The position numbers and the translations under genes were made by a program. 64,000 nucleotides of DNA from Patella vulgata (taxonomy: Eukaryota; Mollusca; Gastropoda; Patellidae), in assembly GCF_932274485.2 (NCBI RefSeq), contig NC_065879.2:88159459-88223458 (forward strand), given 5' to 3'. The number at the start of each line of letters is the position of its first letter. Position 1 is the stretch's first letter. Below the pieces are notes generated by a model. That model was given only the letters and a program-made list of their open reading frames with translations. It was not told the DNA's origin and searched no databases. This document shows, in pieces, positions 40,909-51,515 of the stretch.

Positions 40909-41408
40909 AATCTGATTAAAATACAGATCTATATTTCGTTTCGTTTTGATTCCTCGGTTGTACGTGACAAGGAGTAGGGTCGCCTGTCCAACCTCGTGGG
41001 TGATCTCAATTGAAATAAAATTTAACCATGTGTTAGTCCCGAAATAACCTAGTTTGTGTCGAGTGGACGTTAAAACCAATTTCTCTCTCTCGTTTCGTTT
41101 TTCTATACTTTCGATGGCCTACAATATTTGAAGATCAAACCAGTTGTACTGGGAGGTCGCGTCAGGGGTCTTACTAGTGGCTTTTGACCCTATAACGTCA
41201 GAGACATTGATTAATCAATCAGCGTTGATGTTTCTAGTGATTTAACCACAGATCCGTAACAGACTGTTACATTGACTTATTCCTCACACCGACTAGAACG
41301 TCTGTTATATAACAACTCTTCCAGATCCTAGTGTTGTGAAGACAAGTAAAACGAAATTTTGAATTATAAAAACACGAAACGAAATAGGATCTGCGTTTTA
41401 ATCAAATT
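40909..41408. mobile_element. MITE-2 split by a SINE-B
   Basis: AATCTGATTAAAATACAGAT at the left to GGATCTGCGTTTTAATCAAA at the right. SINE-B 40948-41092 interrupts it, with CGTTTCGTTTT on both sides of the insertion. Confidence 0.82.
40948..41092 (+). mobile_element. SINE-B, 5' truncated, nested in MITE-2
   Basis: TTGATTCCTCGGTTGTACGT to AACCAATTTCTCTCTCTC; the flanking TTTCGTTT duplicates are consistent with target duplication. Confidence 0.85.
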
Positions 41409-41410
41409 GC

Positions 41411-41750
41411 GGCTCCTCCAGTGCCCCTTTAAACCGTTTCATTGGCTAATCCCTCACATCAACTAGAACGCCTGTTATATAACAGCTCTTCCGGATCCTA
41501 GTGTAGTGAAGACAAATAAATCGAAATATTGAACTATAAAAACACGAAACGAAATAGGATCTGCGTTTTAATCAAATTGCGGCTCCTCCAGTGCCTCTTT
41601 AAACCATTTCATTGGCTAATCCCTCACATCAACTAGAACGCCTGTTATATAACAACTCTTCCAGATCCAAGTGAAGTGAAGACAAGTAAAACGAAATTTT
41701 GAACTATAAAAAAAGAAACGAAATAGAATCTGTGTTTTAACCAGATTGCG
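41411..41750. repeat. Two tandem 170-bp copies of a MITE-2 end
   Basis: GGCTCCTCCAGTGCCCCTTT to TCTGCGTTTTAATCAAATTG repeats at 41411 and 41581. Each carries the right end of MITE-2, so the array grew from the element at 40909. Confidence 0.85.
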
Positions 41751-42006
41751 GCTTTAAACAGGTGTCAATTCCACGCTATGATATTGTGAATACTATCAAT
41801 AATATAGAAGTGATTTAATGAAATAACTCAATCTTCAATTGATTTGTGATAACATCTATTTATCATTGTGACAGTTATTGTGATTGATGATGTCATATAA
41901 TGTCACGTGATGTAAATGATATCCTAATACAAATATTGGACTAGAACCGTCAAGAATTTTACACATTCTAATACAATGATTAAATACCAATACGGTTCCT
42001 GGGATA

Positions 42007-42008
<2 letters not shown>

Positions 42009-42049
<41 letters not shown>

Positions 42050-42149
42050 ATGGTATTTCCTTCATAGCACACTGTATGGCGTATGGCCGTATTTATTAGC
42101 CCAGTCGGAGCAGAACAGTAGGACGTTACACCCAATTTCATTTCATTTC
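42009..42149 (+). mobile_element. GA tract and SINE-A 3' fragment
   Basis: (GA)n at 42009-42043, then TTTCCTTCATAGCACACTGT to CCAATTTCATTTCATTTC. Confidence 0.78.
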
Positions 42150-42154
42150 TTATC

Positions 42155-42295
42155 ACATCGACTTTTTACGTTTTGGTTTTTACGTTTTGGTTTTAATGTT
42201 TTGTTGTTTACGCTTTTTTTTTAATGTTTTGGTTTTTACTTTTTACATTTTGGTTTTAATGTTTTGCTGTTTACGTTTTTGTTTTAACGTTGTGT
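42155..42295. repeat. Degenerate ACGTTTTGGTTTT repeat
   Basis: About ten imperfect units such as TTTACGTTTTGGTTTTTACG. Low complexity, no coding content. Confidence 0.8.
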
Positions 42296-42339
42296 ATTGA
42301 TAAATTTACAATTGTTTCTTTATCCTGTGTATATCACAC

Positions 42340-42498
42340 GTTTCCCCTTGTCAATCATTCAGGACGGGGCCCTGACAAGAACTGCTGTTTAGTCGTTCGG
42401 ATGGGACGAAAAACCGAGATCATATGTTTCCGTCTTCATTATCCCAGTTGGGACAGAACAGTAGGACGTTAAATACCACTTGATTTCATTTTATTTCT
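42340..42498 (+). mobile_element. SINE-A, 5' truncated, deleted
   Basis: GTTTCCCCTTGTCAATCATT to AGGACGTTAAATACCACTTG; the middle GAATTCGATATAAGAG box is missing. Confidence 0.75.
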
Positions 42499-42807
42499 GA
42501 CACCAGTCATAACCTCAATTGACCTTGAATTAGTCGAGTCACAGTGAGTGTAATATAGTCCCGTGGCAGTCGGTGTTTAATCCCTTTGTTAATCCACGCT
42601 AATCCGTGCTAATCTCATAACACGTGTTGGTTATACAGTTGCCGTGTACGTGTTATATATGTCACTTGACCCGATAAGTTTAACACTAGTATTCCGACAC
42701 GCCATGCCGGACACGATACAGGTCACACGAGGTCAAGATTTACGATTCAAGGTCAATGGTATATTACAGAATACCGCGTAAGGTTACAAAAGTCCCGTTA
42801 ACAGATT

Positions 42808-43089
42808 GGGAGAGGCTAATTGTCGGCCGGTTGGGGAGGTTCGGGAATTTCCGAAGCCCAAAATGGCCGCTTTTTATAAATGAGTATTTTGGGGAATACT
42901 AAACCGAACCCTAACCCTAACCCTTTTAAGAGGGGTAAATGTTAAATTAGATCCAAGTTCAGTCGTCTAAAAAGGGTTAGGGTTAGGATTAAGATTAGTA
43001 TTCCCCAAAATTTACATTTATATAAAGCGGCCATTTTGGATTCCGGAAACACCCGAACCTCCCCAACCGGCCTACAATTAGCATCTCCC
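42808..43089. mobile_element. Mutator-like MITE, 9-bp target duplication
   Basis: 282 bp. GGGAGAGGCTAATTGTCGGC is mirrored by ...GCCTACAATTAGCATCTCCC, and pairing continues through GGTTGGGGAGGTTCGGG and AAAATGGCCGC for over 100 bp. TAACAGATT directly flanks both ends (42799-42807 and 43090-43098). A 9-bp duplication with long inverted ends is typical of Mutator-type elements. Near the loop are CCCTAACCCTAACCC and its inverse, telomere-like words that are part of the stem. Confidence 0.85.
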
Positions 43090-43173
43090 TAACAGATTTA
43101 CTAACTCAAACACTTATACGGATATACTAATTCTGAATTTATTAACAGGCAGGTATCGTTATCAAACAAATAA

Positions 43174-43211
43174 AGAAATGAAATGAAATGGGGTTTAACG
43201 TCCTACTGTTT
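43174..43211 (-). mobile_element. SINE-A tail fragment
   Basis: GAAATGAAATGAAATGGGGT to AACGTCCTACTGTTTTAAA. Confidence 0.7.
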
Positions 43212-43335
43212 TAAATAAATCTTAAAAAAAATAGAAATTGTTTTTTATTTACCGTTCATTTTTAAAAGGTTTTTTTTATCTTTAAAACTGTATCAATCCC
43301 TTGCTATCTGATTAAAACACAGATCTTATTTTCAC
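43211..43335. repeat. Copy of 55929-56072 with a MITE-2 end
   Basis: AAATAAATCTTAAAAAAAAT to TATCAATCCCTTGCTATCTG, then TTAAAACACAGATC. The same flank precedes the MITE-2 at 56044, so both derive from one duplicated locus. Confidence 0.8.
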
Positions 43336-43353
43336 ATTATTTATCTTTTAAAA

Positions 43354-43425
43354 TGAATGAATGAATGAATGAATGGACGAACGAACGAATGAACGAAAGA
43401 ACGGACGAATGAATGAATGAATGAC
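43354..43425. repeat. (GAAT)n / (GAAC)n tetranucleotide repeat
   Basis: AATGAATGAATGAATGAATG with GACGAACGAACG interruptions. Confidence 0.9.
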
Positions 43426-43769
43426 ATCGTGTTTCTCACGAATCTGTCCTGTTGCTAAACTGAACATGGCGTTGACATGGAGTATAAAATGATGGGTGTA
43501 GGTAATTATGTTATATTGTATTATCAGGTAAATAATACCAACTCTGTATTCACTTCATTTAAACCTTATTGTGTCTCTCTCATAGTGAAGTCACACAATT
43601 TGATTTTCGCTTCGTCGGGAACACCTTGAAAAAATTTTCTTCTTAATTCTTCGTCTCGGGAAATTACTTATTTAAAACCAAAAGTACTTGACTCTGCTAT
43701 TCCAAACTGCCTTTAGTTCCAAATTTGTATGTTTTGAAATTTTAAACAAAATATCTTTCACGAGATTCG

Positions 43770-44094
43770 AGACGAGAGAGAGAGAGGGAGAGGGAGAGGG
43801 GGAGAGGGAGAGAGAGAGGGAGAGAGAGAGAGAGATGGGCTTAACGTTAACTCGACACAAACCAGGTCATTTCGGGACTAACACATGGTTCAATTTTATT
43901 TCAATAATTCGCTTGCGCGTAGGGGTCTTTAGCAGTGGGCGGAAACCAAAGGACCCGGAGAAAATCCACGAGGTTGGACAATCGATCCTACTCCTTGTCA
44001 CGTACAACCGGGGATTCGAAACCACGCCAGTTGACTCAATGACAGGCTTTATGATACAGCGCGCACGTGCTAACCATTCGGCTATCTCACCCCC
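43770..44094 (-). mobile_element. SINE-B, full length, long GA tail
   Basis: About 65 bp of GA/GGGA tail, GATGGGCTTAACGTTAACTC core, head ending TCGGCTATCTCACCCCCC. Confidence 0.88.
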
Positions 44095-44250
44095 CTATTT
44101 GTTACACCTTCTCCTGTATAACCAAATCAAATTGGTTTGGCCTTAACAAGTTAAACTATTTGTTACACGTTCTCCAGAATAACCAAATCAAATTGGTTTG
44201 GCCTAAACGAATTAAAAACTACTCGTTACAGAATAACCAAATCAAATTGT
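44095..44250. repeat. Tandem repeat, about 65 bp unit, 3 copies
   Basis: TTTGTTACACCTTCTCC and ATAACCAAATCAAATTGGTT recur; the third copy is shorter. Confidence 0.82.
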
Positions 44251-44478
44251 CCTTGTCAAGCGTCATTGCTGTGTCAAATAAAATGATTTATATGTTTGAG
44301 GAGAGATTTTAAATTCAGAGTAATACAACTATCTCAATATAATCAATTTATTTATTTCAAGATAAGAAATTAGTTTTATGGATACAGTCAAATGTATGTA
44401 TTTAACTGCAAAAACCTTTCCTTTTTGAAAGGATTGGAGGTCAACATTTTGTCATGTGGTGGTGTTTTTCGTGACGTG

Positions 44479-44480
<2 letters not shown>

Positions 44481-44518
<38 letters not shown>

Positions 44519-44702
44519 TTAAACACGGTTCAATTTTCATTCAGTAATTCGCTTGCGCGTAAGGATCTTTATATGTGGGAGGAAATTGGAGAAACCCCAA
44601 TACCCATGGGGTTGGACAGGCGACCCTACTCTTTGTCACGTGCACCCGAGAATGGAAACCACACCAGATGGCTCAATGACAGACCTGATGATCTAACGCG
44701 CA
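44481..44702 (-). mobile_element. SINE-B with tail-side deletion
   Basis: GA tract, then GTTCAATTTTCATTCAGTAA to GATGATCTAACGCGCA. The GTTTAACGTCCACTCGACAC core is largely gone. Confidence 0.8.
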
Positions 44703-44840
44703 GGAAACCGGAGGACCCGGAGAAAACCCACAAGGTTGGACAGGCGACCCTCTTGTCACGTACAAACGGGAAATCGAAACCACGCCTGTTGACTCAATGA
44801 CAGGTCTTATGATACAGCGCGCACGTACTAACCATTCGGT
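44703..44840 (-). mobile_element. SINE-B head half
   Basis: GGAAACCGGAGGACCCGGAG to CACGTACTAACCATTCGG, directly after the previous copy. Confidence 0.83.
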
Positions 44841-44976
44841 TTTATCCGGGTCCTCCGGTTTCCTCCCACTGCTAAAGACCCCTACGCGCAATCGAATTAT
44901 TGAAATAAAATTAACCCATATGTTAGTCCCGACATGACCTAGTTTGTGTCGAGTGGACGTTAAACCCTATTTCTCT
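44841..44976 (+). mobile_element. SINE-B 3' half, inverted to neighbour
   Basis: TTATCCGGGTCCTCCGGTTT to AACCCTATTTCTCTCTAC. With 44703 it makes a head-in inverted pair that pairs over GGAGGACCCGGA. Confidence 0.85.
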
Positions 44977-45394
44977 CTACATATATATATGAAGCCACGA
45001 CTCGCGCAAATAATTGCGGATGATGTTCTTTTTTTTTTAAAAAAAAGAAAAACATGACTCAATTGTTTCCACATACAACAGGATAAATAATAATTTCTTT
45101 TAAAGGAAATTTCTTATAAAGTTAATCAAAGGAAACGTAACATAATATCTACACGCTAAATATGTGTCCAACATAGTCTATCAAATCACAAAGGAGGTGT
45201 CACTTAAAAAAAGAAATAAAATAAACATTTTTTGTCACTTAAAATTGCTAAAGGTATCACTTTAAAAATGATAACATAAAAAAATTGTCTCTTACAACTG
45301 GTAATTTTAAAACTGAACTGAATAAATAATATAATACATATAAAGACACTAAAGAAAGAAGATACACGCTTAGTATTTGTCATAACTACAGTGA
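44977..45394. other. AT-rich, no gene seen
   Basis: Small hairpin TTTTTTTTAAAAAAAA at 45030-45047. Nothing coding. Confidence 0.4.
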
Positions 45395-45748
45395 CAGAGA
45401 GAGAGAGAGAGAGAGAGAGGTGGAATGAAATGAAATGAAATGGGGTTTAATGCCCTACTGTTCTGCTCCTAACCGGGGCTAATGAAGACGGGCATACGCC
45501 ATACAGTGTGCTATGAAGGAAATTTTGTCCGGGCAGTGGCGCTACGGCCTACTCTTATATCGAATTCCAACTGCCAAGGGATCTTTTACGTGCACGCCAA
45601 TGTGTACACGAGACCTCGGGTTTTCGTATCATCCGAATGACTAGACAGCTGTCCTTGTCAGGCCCTCCGTCCTGCATCACTGACAAGGTCGAACACCCGA
45701 CCTCCAGGCTAGCGAGCCAGCATCTTACCAACTTAACCACGTGATCCC

Positions 45749-45749
<1 letters not shown>
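45395..45749 (-). mobile_element. GA tract plus SINE-A, near full length
   Basis: (GA)n at 45395-45419; AATGAAATGAAATGAAATGG to CTTAACCACGTGATCCCC. The GGAAAATCTGGATGAACTTT box is deleted near the head. Confidence 0.86.
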
Positions 45750-45790
<41 letters not shown>

Positions 45791-46044
45791 TTTAACGTCC
45801 ACTCGACACAAACTAGGTCATTAAGGGACTACCATACGGTTAATTTTATTTCAATAATTCGCTTGCGCGTAGGGGTCTTTAGCAGTGGGAGGAAACCGGA
45901 GGATCCGGAGAAAACCCACGAGGTTGGACAGGCGACCCTACTCCTTGTCGCGTACAACCGGGGAATCGAAACCACGCCATTTAACTCAATGACAGACCTT
46001 ATGATACAACGTGCACGTGCAAACCAATCGTCCCCCACCCCCAC
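45750..46044 (-). mobile_element. SINE-B, full length
   Basis: Long GA tail, GGGTTTAACGTCCACTCGAC core, head ending GCAAACCAATCGTCCCCCAC. Confidence 0.87.
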
Positions 46045-46117
46045 CAGACATTATAGAAATATGATACATAATTATATTCACGCTTAGTATTTGTCATAAC
46101 TACGTGTACAGTGTGTG

Positions 46118-46243
46118 AGTGAATGAATGAGTGAGTGAATGAATGAATGAATGAGTGAGTGAATGAATGAGTGAGTGAATGAATGAATGAGTGTGTGAGT
46201 GAGTGAGTGAGTGAGTAAATAAATAAATAAATGAATGAATGGG
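46118..46243. repeat. (GAAT/GAGT)n tetranucleotide array
   Basis: About 30 units of TGAATGAATGAGTGAGTGAA type. The minus-strand frame of SLTHSLTHSF repeats is an artefact of it. Confidence 0.92.
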
Positions 46244-46540
46244 GGTTGTATAGCACGTCAGCTCCAACCGGGATATATTGCGCCAAACATAACATGTAGA
46301 AATATGAGACAGGTTAAATTATATCACATAACAGAAAATATATACGCAACTCGTACATAATACACACACGCGAAATATTTGTCATAACTACGTTGTCATA
46401 TAATAAAAAGGTAATTCAACAACTTGAATATTGTGTCAAGTTTGTTATTTAATAAAAAGTTTATAGATAATTCAACAACTTGAAGGTTATTTAGAATTAT
46501 ATAGACAGATTGTTACACCGGACTTTTATTGTACTGTCAA

Positions 46541-46790
46541 CATAATATACTCAATTTACAGGCTGAAACAAGATTTAAAAAAGACATTCCGCTGAGATAT
46601 TAACCTCCGCGATATAATTATAATATACTCAATTTACAAGCTGAAACAAGATTTAAAAGAGACATTAGGCTGAGATATTAACGTCTGAGATTATAAAATA
46701 ATCAATTTACAAGCTGCAACAAGATTTAAAAGAGACATTCCGCTGAGATATTAAAGTCGGCGATATCACCCAAGCTGCAAGTGGACGTAG
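46541..46790. repeat. Tandem repeat, about 80 bp unit, 3 copies
   Basis: CTCAATTTACAAGCTGAAAC, AAGATTTAAAAGAGACATT and CGCTGAGATATTAA recur in order. Confidence 0.85.
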
Positions 46791-46936
46791 AACCCTACGA
46801 ACGAACGAACTAATGAGATATTAAATTATGCGATATCACTATCGTGGAAGCAGACGTAAAACCACAATCTATAATTGGTAACTCCACTTATCAAATACAA
46901 ACTTCTCACGAATTTATTACTGAGCGACGTTTCTGT

Positions 46937-47123
46937 CAGAGAGAGAGAAATGGGGTTTGTTTAACGTCCACTCGACACAAACTAGGTCATTTCGGGACTA
47001 ACATATGGTTCAATTTTATATCAATAATTCGCTTGCGCGTAGGGGTCTTTAGCAGTGGGAGGAAACCGGGGGACCCGGAGAAAACCCACGAGGTTGAACA
47101 GACGACCCTACTCCATGTCACGT
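46937..47123 (-). mobile_element. SINE-B, 5' truncated, with target duplication
   Basis: GA tail and ATGGGGTTTGTTTAACGTCC to CCCTACTCCATGTCACG. CGTTTCTGTCAG stands at both flanks (about 46927 and 47126), a 12-bp target duplication. Confidence 0.9.
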
Positions 47124-47171
47124 CGTTTCTGTCAGGCTTCTATAAACCGACTTCTCATTGGTAGAGTACGT

Positions 47172-47545
47172 ATGATCGCCTGGAATTCTATGAAAAATGC
47201 ATAGAAACACACTTGCCAGGCAAAATCCCCCCCCCCCCTACCCCCAACCCCCTTTGTACATGTAACCATAACAAAACAAGAACTACTATTCCCAAAGCAT
47301 GCCAAACGTTAAACATGTCTCAGCCAATTTATGAACATAAAAGATCGCATGGAATATGAAAATACCACTGTCTGGGCAAAATTCTCCCCCTTTACACATT
47401 TAACCATAGAAATACAAAATACTGGCCCCAAACCGGTGTCAATCCATTTTCTAGCTTAAAAGATCACATGGAATATAAAAATACCGCTCTCTGGGCAAAA
47501 TCCTCCCCCTTTGAACATGTCACCATAGAAATACAAATACAAGTC
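47172..47545. repeat. Tandem repeat, about 120 bp unit, 3 copies
   Basis: GATCGCATGGAATATGAAAA, TGGGCAAAATTCTCCCCCTT and AACCATAGAAATACAAA recur; the first copy is most diverged. Confidence 0.8.
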
Positions 47546-47966
47546 TCAAAGTATCGTGTCTCGATCTATTTATTGACGTAGTTTAACAATAATTATAGAA
47601 TCTAGTTTCATATTATATGAAATTGGTTACAATATTACACGATGTAGTTTAAATAGTCCACTTAATTCATGGTGTCCAATCTTTATACGACATCTTTCAT
47701 ACGCTTGGTTTGCTTTAAATTAAAGAAATAGTTGACTATTGAAAGAGGCTACATTCTTTATGTAATAGTATATCTTTATCATTATTCTCGATCAACTAGG
47801 CTAGAAACCGTGTAAAGGCCTCTGCCACCTGGACCATCACGTGACATCTATATGATCAACTGCCCATAAAGTCCTTTTAAATAACCGAGTATTGACAATT
47901 AATTCACTCGAACATCCTAAAATGACACACCCTCAATTTTACAGATTTGAAATCAAATTATCAATT
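47546..47966. other. No gene seen
   Basis: Unique AT-rich sequence. Confidence 0.4.
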
Positions 47967-48034
47967 TGAAATGGAGTTTAACGTCCAAGGTCCTGCACCG
48001 TCTGACGGGCATGCGCCATACAGTGTGCTATGCA
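47967..48034 (-). mobile_element. SINE-A tail fragment
   Basis: TTGAAATGGAGTTTAACGTC to GCGCCATACAGTGTGCTATG. Confidence 0.72.
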
Positions 48035-48075
48035 ACCGGAGAGTGCGCGTGTGTGTGTGTGTGTGTGGGGGGATG

Positions 48076-48368
48076 TCATTGAATGAAGAGACGTAGTTTC
48101 GATTCCCCGCTTGTGCACCCGGAGAGGTGGGGGGGGGGGGGGCTAGTTCTGTCATTGAATCACGAGACGTAGTTTCGATTCCCCACATGTGCGTGACAAG
48201 GAGTGGGGTCGTCTGTCCAACTTCGTGGGTTTTCTCCCGGTCTCCCCACCCCCATTTGTAAATAACCCTTTGCACAAGCGAATTATTGCATTTGAATCGA
48301 ATCGAATTATGTTAGTCCCGAAATGACCTAGCTTGTGTCGAGTGGACGTTAAACCCCATTTCTCTCTC
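48076..48368 (+). mobile_element. SINE-B with duplicated head part
   Basis: GTCATTGAATGAAGAGACGT to CCCGCTTGTGC, a G-run, then again GTCATTGAATCACGAGACGT and the full body to CCCCATTTCTCTCTCACTC. Confidence 0.83.
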
Positions 48369-48662
48369 ACTCGTCACGAAGCATATATTCTAAAACGTTA
48401 GAGTTGAACAGTACAAGATTCGAATATGAAACGGAAACCTGATGATAGACGTTTGACAATGATAAATACTAAAAGTCACGAATAATGATGAAACTTATAA
48501 CTGTGATTTGTCCATTAATGGGATTAACGAGCCTATTGGGTGGGTTGTGCCATCTTCGCTATGTCACGATATTGCCACACGATAGCCTTTGTCTAGTGTA
48601 TGTCTCCGCCATGATACAGTTACATCTACGTAGTAAGTCAAATAAAAGTTTCAATTTGGAGA
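48369..48662. other. No gene seen
   Basis: A 67-codon plus-strand frame (48485-48688) runs into MITE-1 sequence and is not credible as a gene. Confidence 0.4.
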
Positions 48663-49283
48663 TTAAAGATACATTATGTAAGATTTAGATAAAGAGCTAG
48701 CCATTCTTGCTATAATAGTTCGAAAATAGATAATGTAAAATGAATAATTTGAAAATTTCATTCAAATTACTCAATTGCCAGGTTTCGAATCCCCGGTTGT
48801 ACGTGGCAAGGAGTAGGGTCGCCTGTCCAACCTCGTGGGTTTTCTCCGGGTCCTCCGGTTTCCTCCCACTGCTAAAGACCCCTACGCGCAAGCGAATTAT
48901 GTAAATAAAATTAAACCATATGTTAGTCCCAAAATGACCTAGTTTGTGTCGAGTGGACGTTAAACCCCATTTCTCTCTCTCCCTCTCATTCAATTGCCAG
49001 CGAAGGTATTAGCCTTTGAAGGTTTGACAAGACGTGTGCAATAATTTCAACCACCGTACTGGTTGTTCGGAGCTAACTCTCGCTCCTTCAGTTTTTAGCT
49101 TAAATCAAAATATGGCTGAACTGTTCTAATCTATTTAATATATGAGAAATCCGATGCCATCGAGTGTTAATTATGGCCTGGATAAGTTAATTAATGTCTA
49201 ATTAATAATTTAGAAAAACATTTCAGGCCTAAAGAAAAAAACTTGCAATAGGAAGATTTAGTTCTTGCATAATGTATGTTTAA
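48663..49283. mobile_element. MITE-1, short core, split by SINE-B
   Basis: TTAAAGATACATTATGTAAG to CTTGCATAATGTATGTTTAA. The nested SINE-B at 48777-48976 inserted within ACTCAATTGCCAG. Confidence 0.85.
48777..48987 (+). mobile_element. SINE-B, 5' truncated, nested, with target duplication
   Basis: GGTTTCGAATCCCCGGTTGT to CCCCATTTCTCTCTCTCCCT. TCAATTGCCAG occurs at both junctions (11-bp duplication). Confidence 0.9.
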
Positions 49284-49320
49284 ACAAAAAAAAGTACCTT
49301 TAATAAAATAATTCAGTAAG

Positions 49321-49570
49321 GAATGAAATGGGGTTTAACGTCCTACTGTTCTGCTCCGACTGAGCTAATGAAGACGGGCATACGTTATACAGTGTGCAAT
49401 GAGAGACATTTCGCCCAGGCAGCGGCATTATGACCTACTCTATATCGTATTCCATCTGCCAAGGGATCTTTTATGTGCACGCCAATGTATACACGTGACC
49501 TCGGTTTTTCGTCCCATCCAAACGACTAAACAGCTGTCCTTGTCAGGCCCTCCGTCCTGCATCACTTGAC
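49321..49570 (-). mobile_element. SINE-A, head missing
   Basis: GAATGAAATGGGGTTTAACG to CCGTCCTGCATCACTTGACA. Flanking AATTCAGTAAGG / AACTCAGTAAGG suggest a target duplication. Confidence 0.86.
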
Positions 49571-49727
49571 AAACTCAGTAAGGTAAATTAATGAAAATGA
49601 CCACTGTTTATAACTGATGACCATTTGACGTTTATATTAGTCGTGGTTTTTTTTTTTATTGATTTCCCTCCGCCATTTCTATGTGTTTTAGACAAATAAA
49701 GTAATAATAATTCTGCTATCGTTTCCG

Positions 49728-49980
49728 GGGTGTTGAATGGCCGAATGGTTAGCACGTGCGCGCTGTATCATAAGGTCTGTCATTGAGTCACCTGGCGTGG
49801 TTTCGATTCCCCGCTTGTACGTGACATCAGTAAGGGTCGCCTGTTCAACCTTGTGGGTTTTCTCCGGGTCCTCCGGTTTCCTTCCACTGCTAAAGATCCC
49901 CACAGGCAAGCGAATTATTGAAATAAAATTGCACCATATGTTAGTCTCGAAATGACCTAGTTTGTGTCGAGTGGACGTTA
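49728..49980 (+). mobile_element. SINE-B without CT tail
   Basis: GGGGTGTTGAATGGCCGAAT to GTGTCGAGTGGACGTTAA. Confidence 0.85.
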
Positions 49981-49984
49981 ATAA

Positions 49985-50230
49985 TTTTCATTCAAATTAT
50001 TTTATTCATAATAACGATAGCCTGAACCTTAAAATATAATGTGGCGTGGTTTCGATTCCCCGCTTGTGCGTGATAATAAATAATGATGAAAAATGGATAT
50101 ATTGAAATTTTCCTTCAAATTATTTTATTCATAATACCGATAGACTGTACCTTAAAATATAATGTGGCGTGGTTTCGATTCCCCGCTTGTACGTGACAAG
50201 GATTAGGGTCGCCTGTCCAATCTCGTGGGT
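49985..50230. repeat. Tandem duplication, about 121 bp, 2 copies
   Basis: TTTCATTCAAATTATTTTAT, CCTTAAAATATAATGTGGCG and GTTTCGATTCCCCGCTTGTG recur; each copy includes the start of a 5'-truncated SINE-B. Confidence 0.82.
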
Positions 50231-50322
50231 TTACTCCGGGTCCTCCCGCTGCTAAATACCTTTACGCGCACACAAATTATTGAAATAAAATTGAACCATT
50301 AGTCCCGAAATGACAAATCGCG
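50163..50322 (+). mobile_element. SINE-B, 5' and 3' truncated
   Basis: TGGCGTGGTTTCGATTCCCC to TTAGTCCCGAAATGACAAA. Confidence 0.82.
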
Positions 50323-50729
50323 CTATAGCAAGGCGTTATTACAAGGTCAGTATGTTTATACATATTTCAATTAAAGGCTTTGAAAAAAAGATTATTCATA
50401 ATGTAAAGATTCTTTTATCGGTTTCTTGTGATAAGCTGTGTGTCTAGAACAGAATACATTCTTCTATATATACTCACTACATACAATATCCTAGAATATA
50501 TCAGACCCACGTGTACAATCGATAGAGATCGACTAAGCCAGGAAAATTCGGATGTTTGTTTTTACACATTTTTAAAAGATAAAAAATTATATTGCACTTT
50601 AGATAACAAATTCATATGCCTCTAAGATAAATAATTTACACGTTATTTTACGTCATATTGTGAGAAAAGGGACGATGTTTTATGTTTATCTTCGTATCAG
50701 AATCGGCTACTTCCTTGTTAGCTGAAAAT
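50323..50729. other. No gene seen
   Basis: AT-rich; a 65-codon frame (50428-50625) has no features of a known protein. Confidence 0.4.
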
Positions 50730-50883
50730 TGCTCGAGATTTTCCGGTGAGGTTTCCCCTTGTCAATTGGCGTGCACGTGAAAGAAACCTTGACGTCCGGG
50801 TGTTAAATTCCTGCATTGGCCGAGAAAGTTCCTCGAGATTTTTCGGCGCTGTTTCCTCTTATCAGTGGTGCAGTACGGGAGGT

Positions 50884-50886
<3 letters not shown>
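50730..50886 (+). mobile_element. SINE-A scrambled fragments
   Basis: GAGATTTTCCGGTGAGGTTT, then CGTCCGGGTGTTAAATTCCT, GCATTGGCCGAGAAAGTTCC and GATTTTTCGGCGCTGTTTCC: head parts out of their usual order. Confidence 0.7.
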
Positions 50887-50918
<32 letters not shown>

Positions 50919-51162
50919 TGGGGTTTAACGTCCACTCGACACAAACTAGGTCATTTGGGCACTAACATATGGTTCTAATTTTATTTCAGTAATTCGCTTG
51001 CCCGTAGGGGTCTTAAGCAGTGGGAGGAAACCGGAGGACCTGGAGAAATCCACGAGGTTGGACAGGAGACCCTACTCCTTGCCACTTTCAATCGGGGATT
51101 CGAAACCACGCCAGTTCGCTCAATGACAGGGCTTATGATAACCATTCACCATCAAACCCCTT
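50887..51162 (-). mobile_element. SINE-B, near full length
   Basis: GA tail, ATGGGGTTTAACGTCCACTC core to CATTCACCATCAAACCCC. Confidence 0.87.
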
Positions 51163-51515
51163 TCATCCATCGCATTGTGTATAACATAACATACGGGTAA
51201 TGACATGACCCTCTGACACTAGGTAAATAACCAATAAATCATAATACCTATATCTATATAAACATCACGAACTACGCAACTAAGTATTGTTGTGTACATG
51301 TATATATTGTCTTGTTATATTTTCATATTTTATCATTGCTTGATAATGACTAGAGAAGCCTAGTTGAAACGTCGCTCAGTCATAAGCAGTAATTGCATTC
51401 CATAGAATTGTGTCCCTGTATAACTACGCACTTATTATCATTTTCATACATACGACCACAACATAAAGTTCGTGTTGACGGAAATCGAGACTTTAAATTA
51501 AGAGGTTTCCATATA
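51163..51515. other. No gene seen
   Basis: Includes GTCGCTCAGTCATAAGCAGT...ATTCCATAGAATTGTGTCC (about 51370-51412), whose closing words recur inverted near 59404-59436, so an unresolved dispersed repeat may lie here. Confidence 0.35.

Noticed and set aside
42908-42990. Interstitial telomere repeat
   Set aside because: Only two to three CCCTAA words, mirrored within the stem of a MITE, so not a telomeric array.
45999-46295. 98-codon minus-strand frame rich in SLTHS repeats
   Set aside because: Translation of a (GAAT/GAGT)n microsatellite.
48485-48688. 67-codon frame with hydrophobic start (MMKLITVICPLMGLTSLLGG)
   Set aside because: Looks like a signal peptide at first, but the frame continues into MITE-1 sequence and has no supporting sites.
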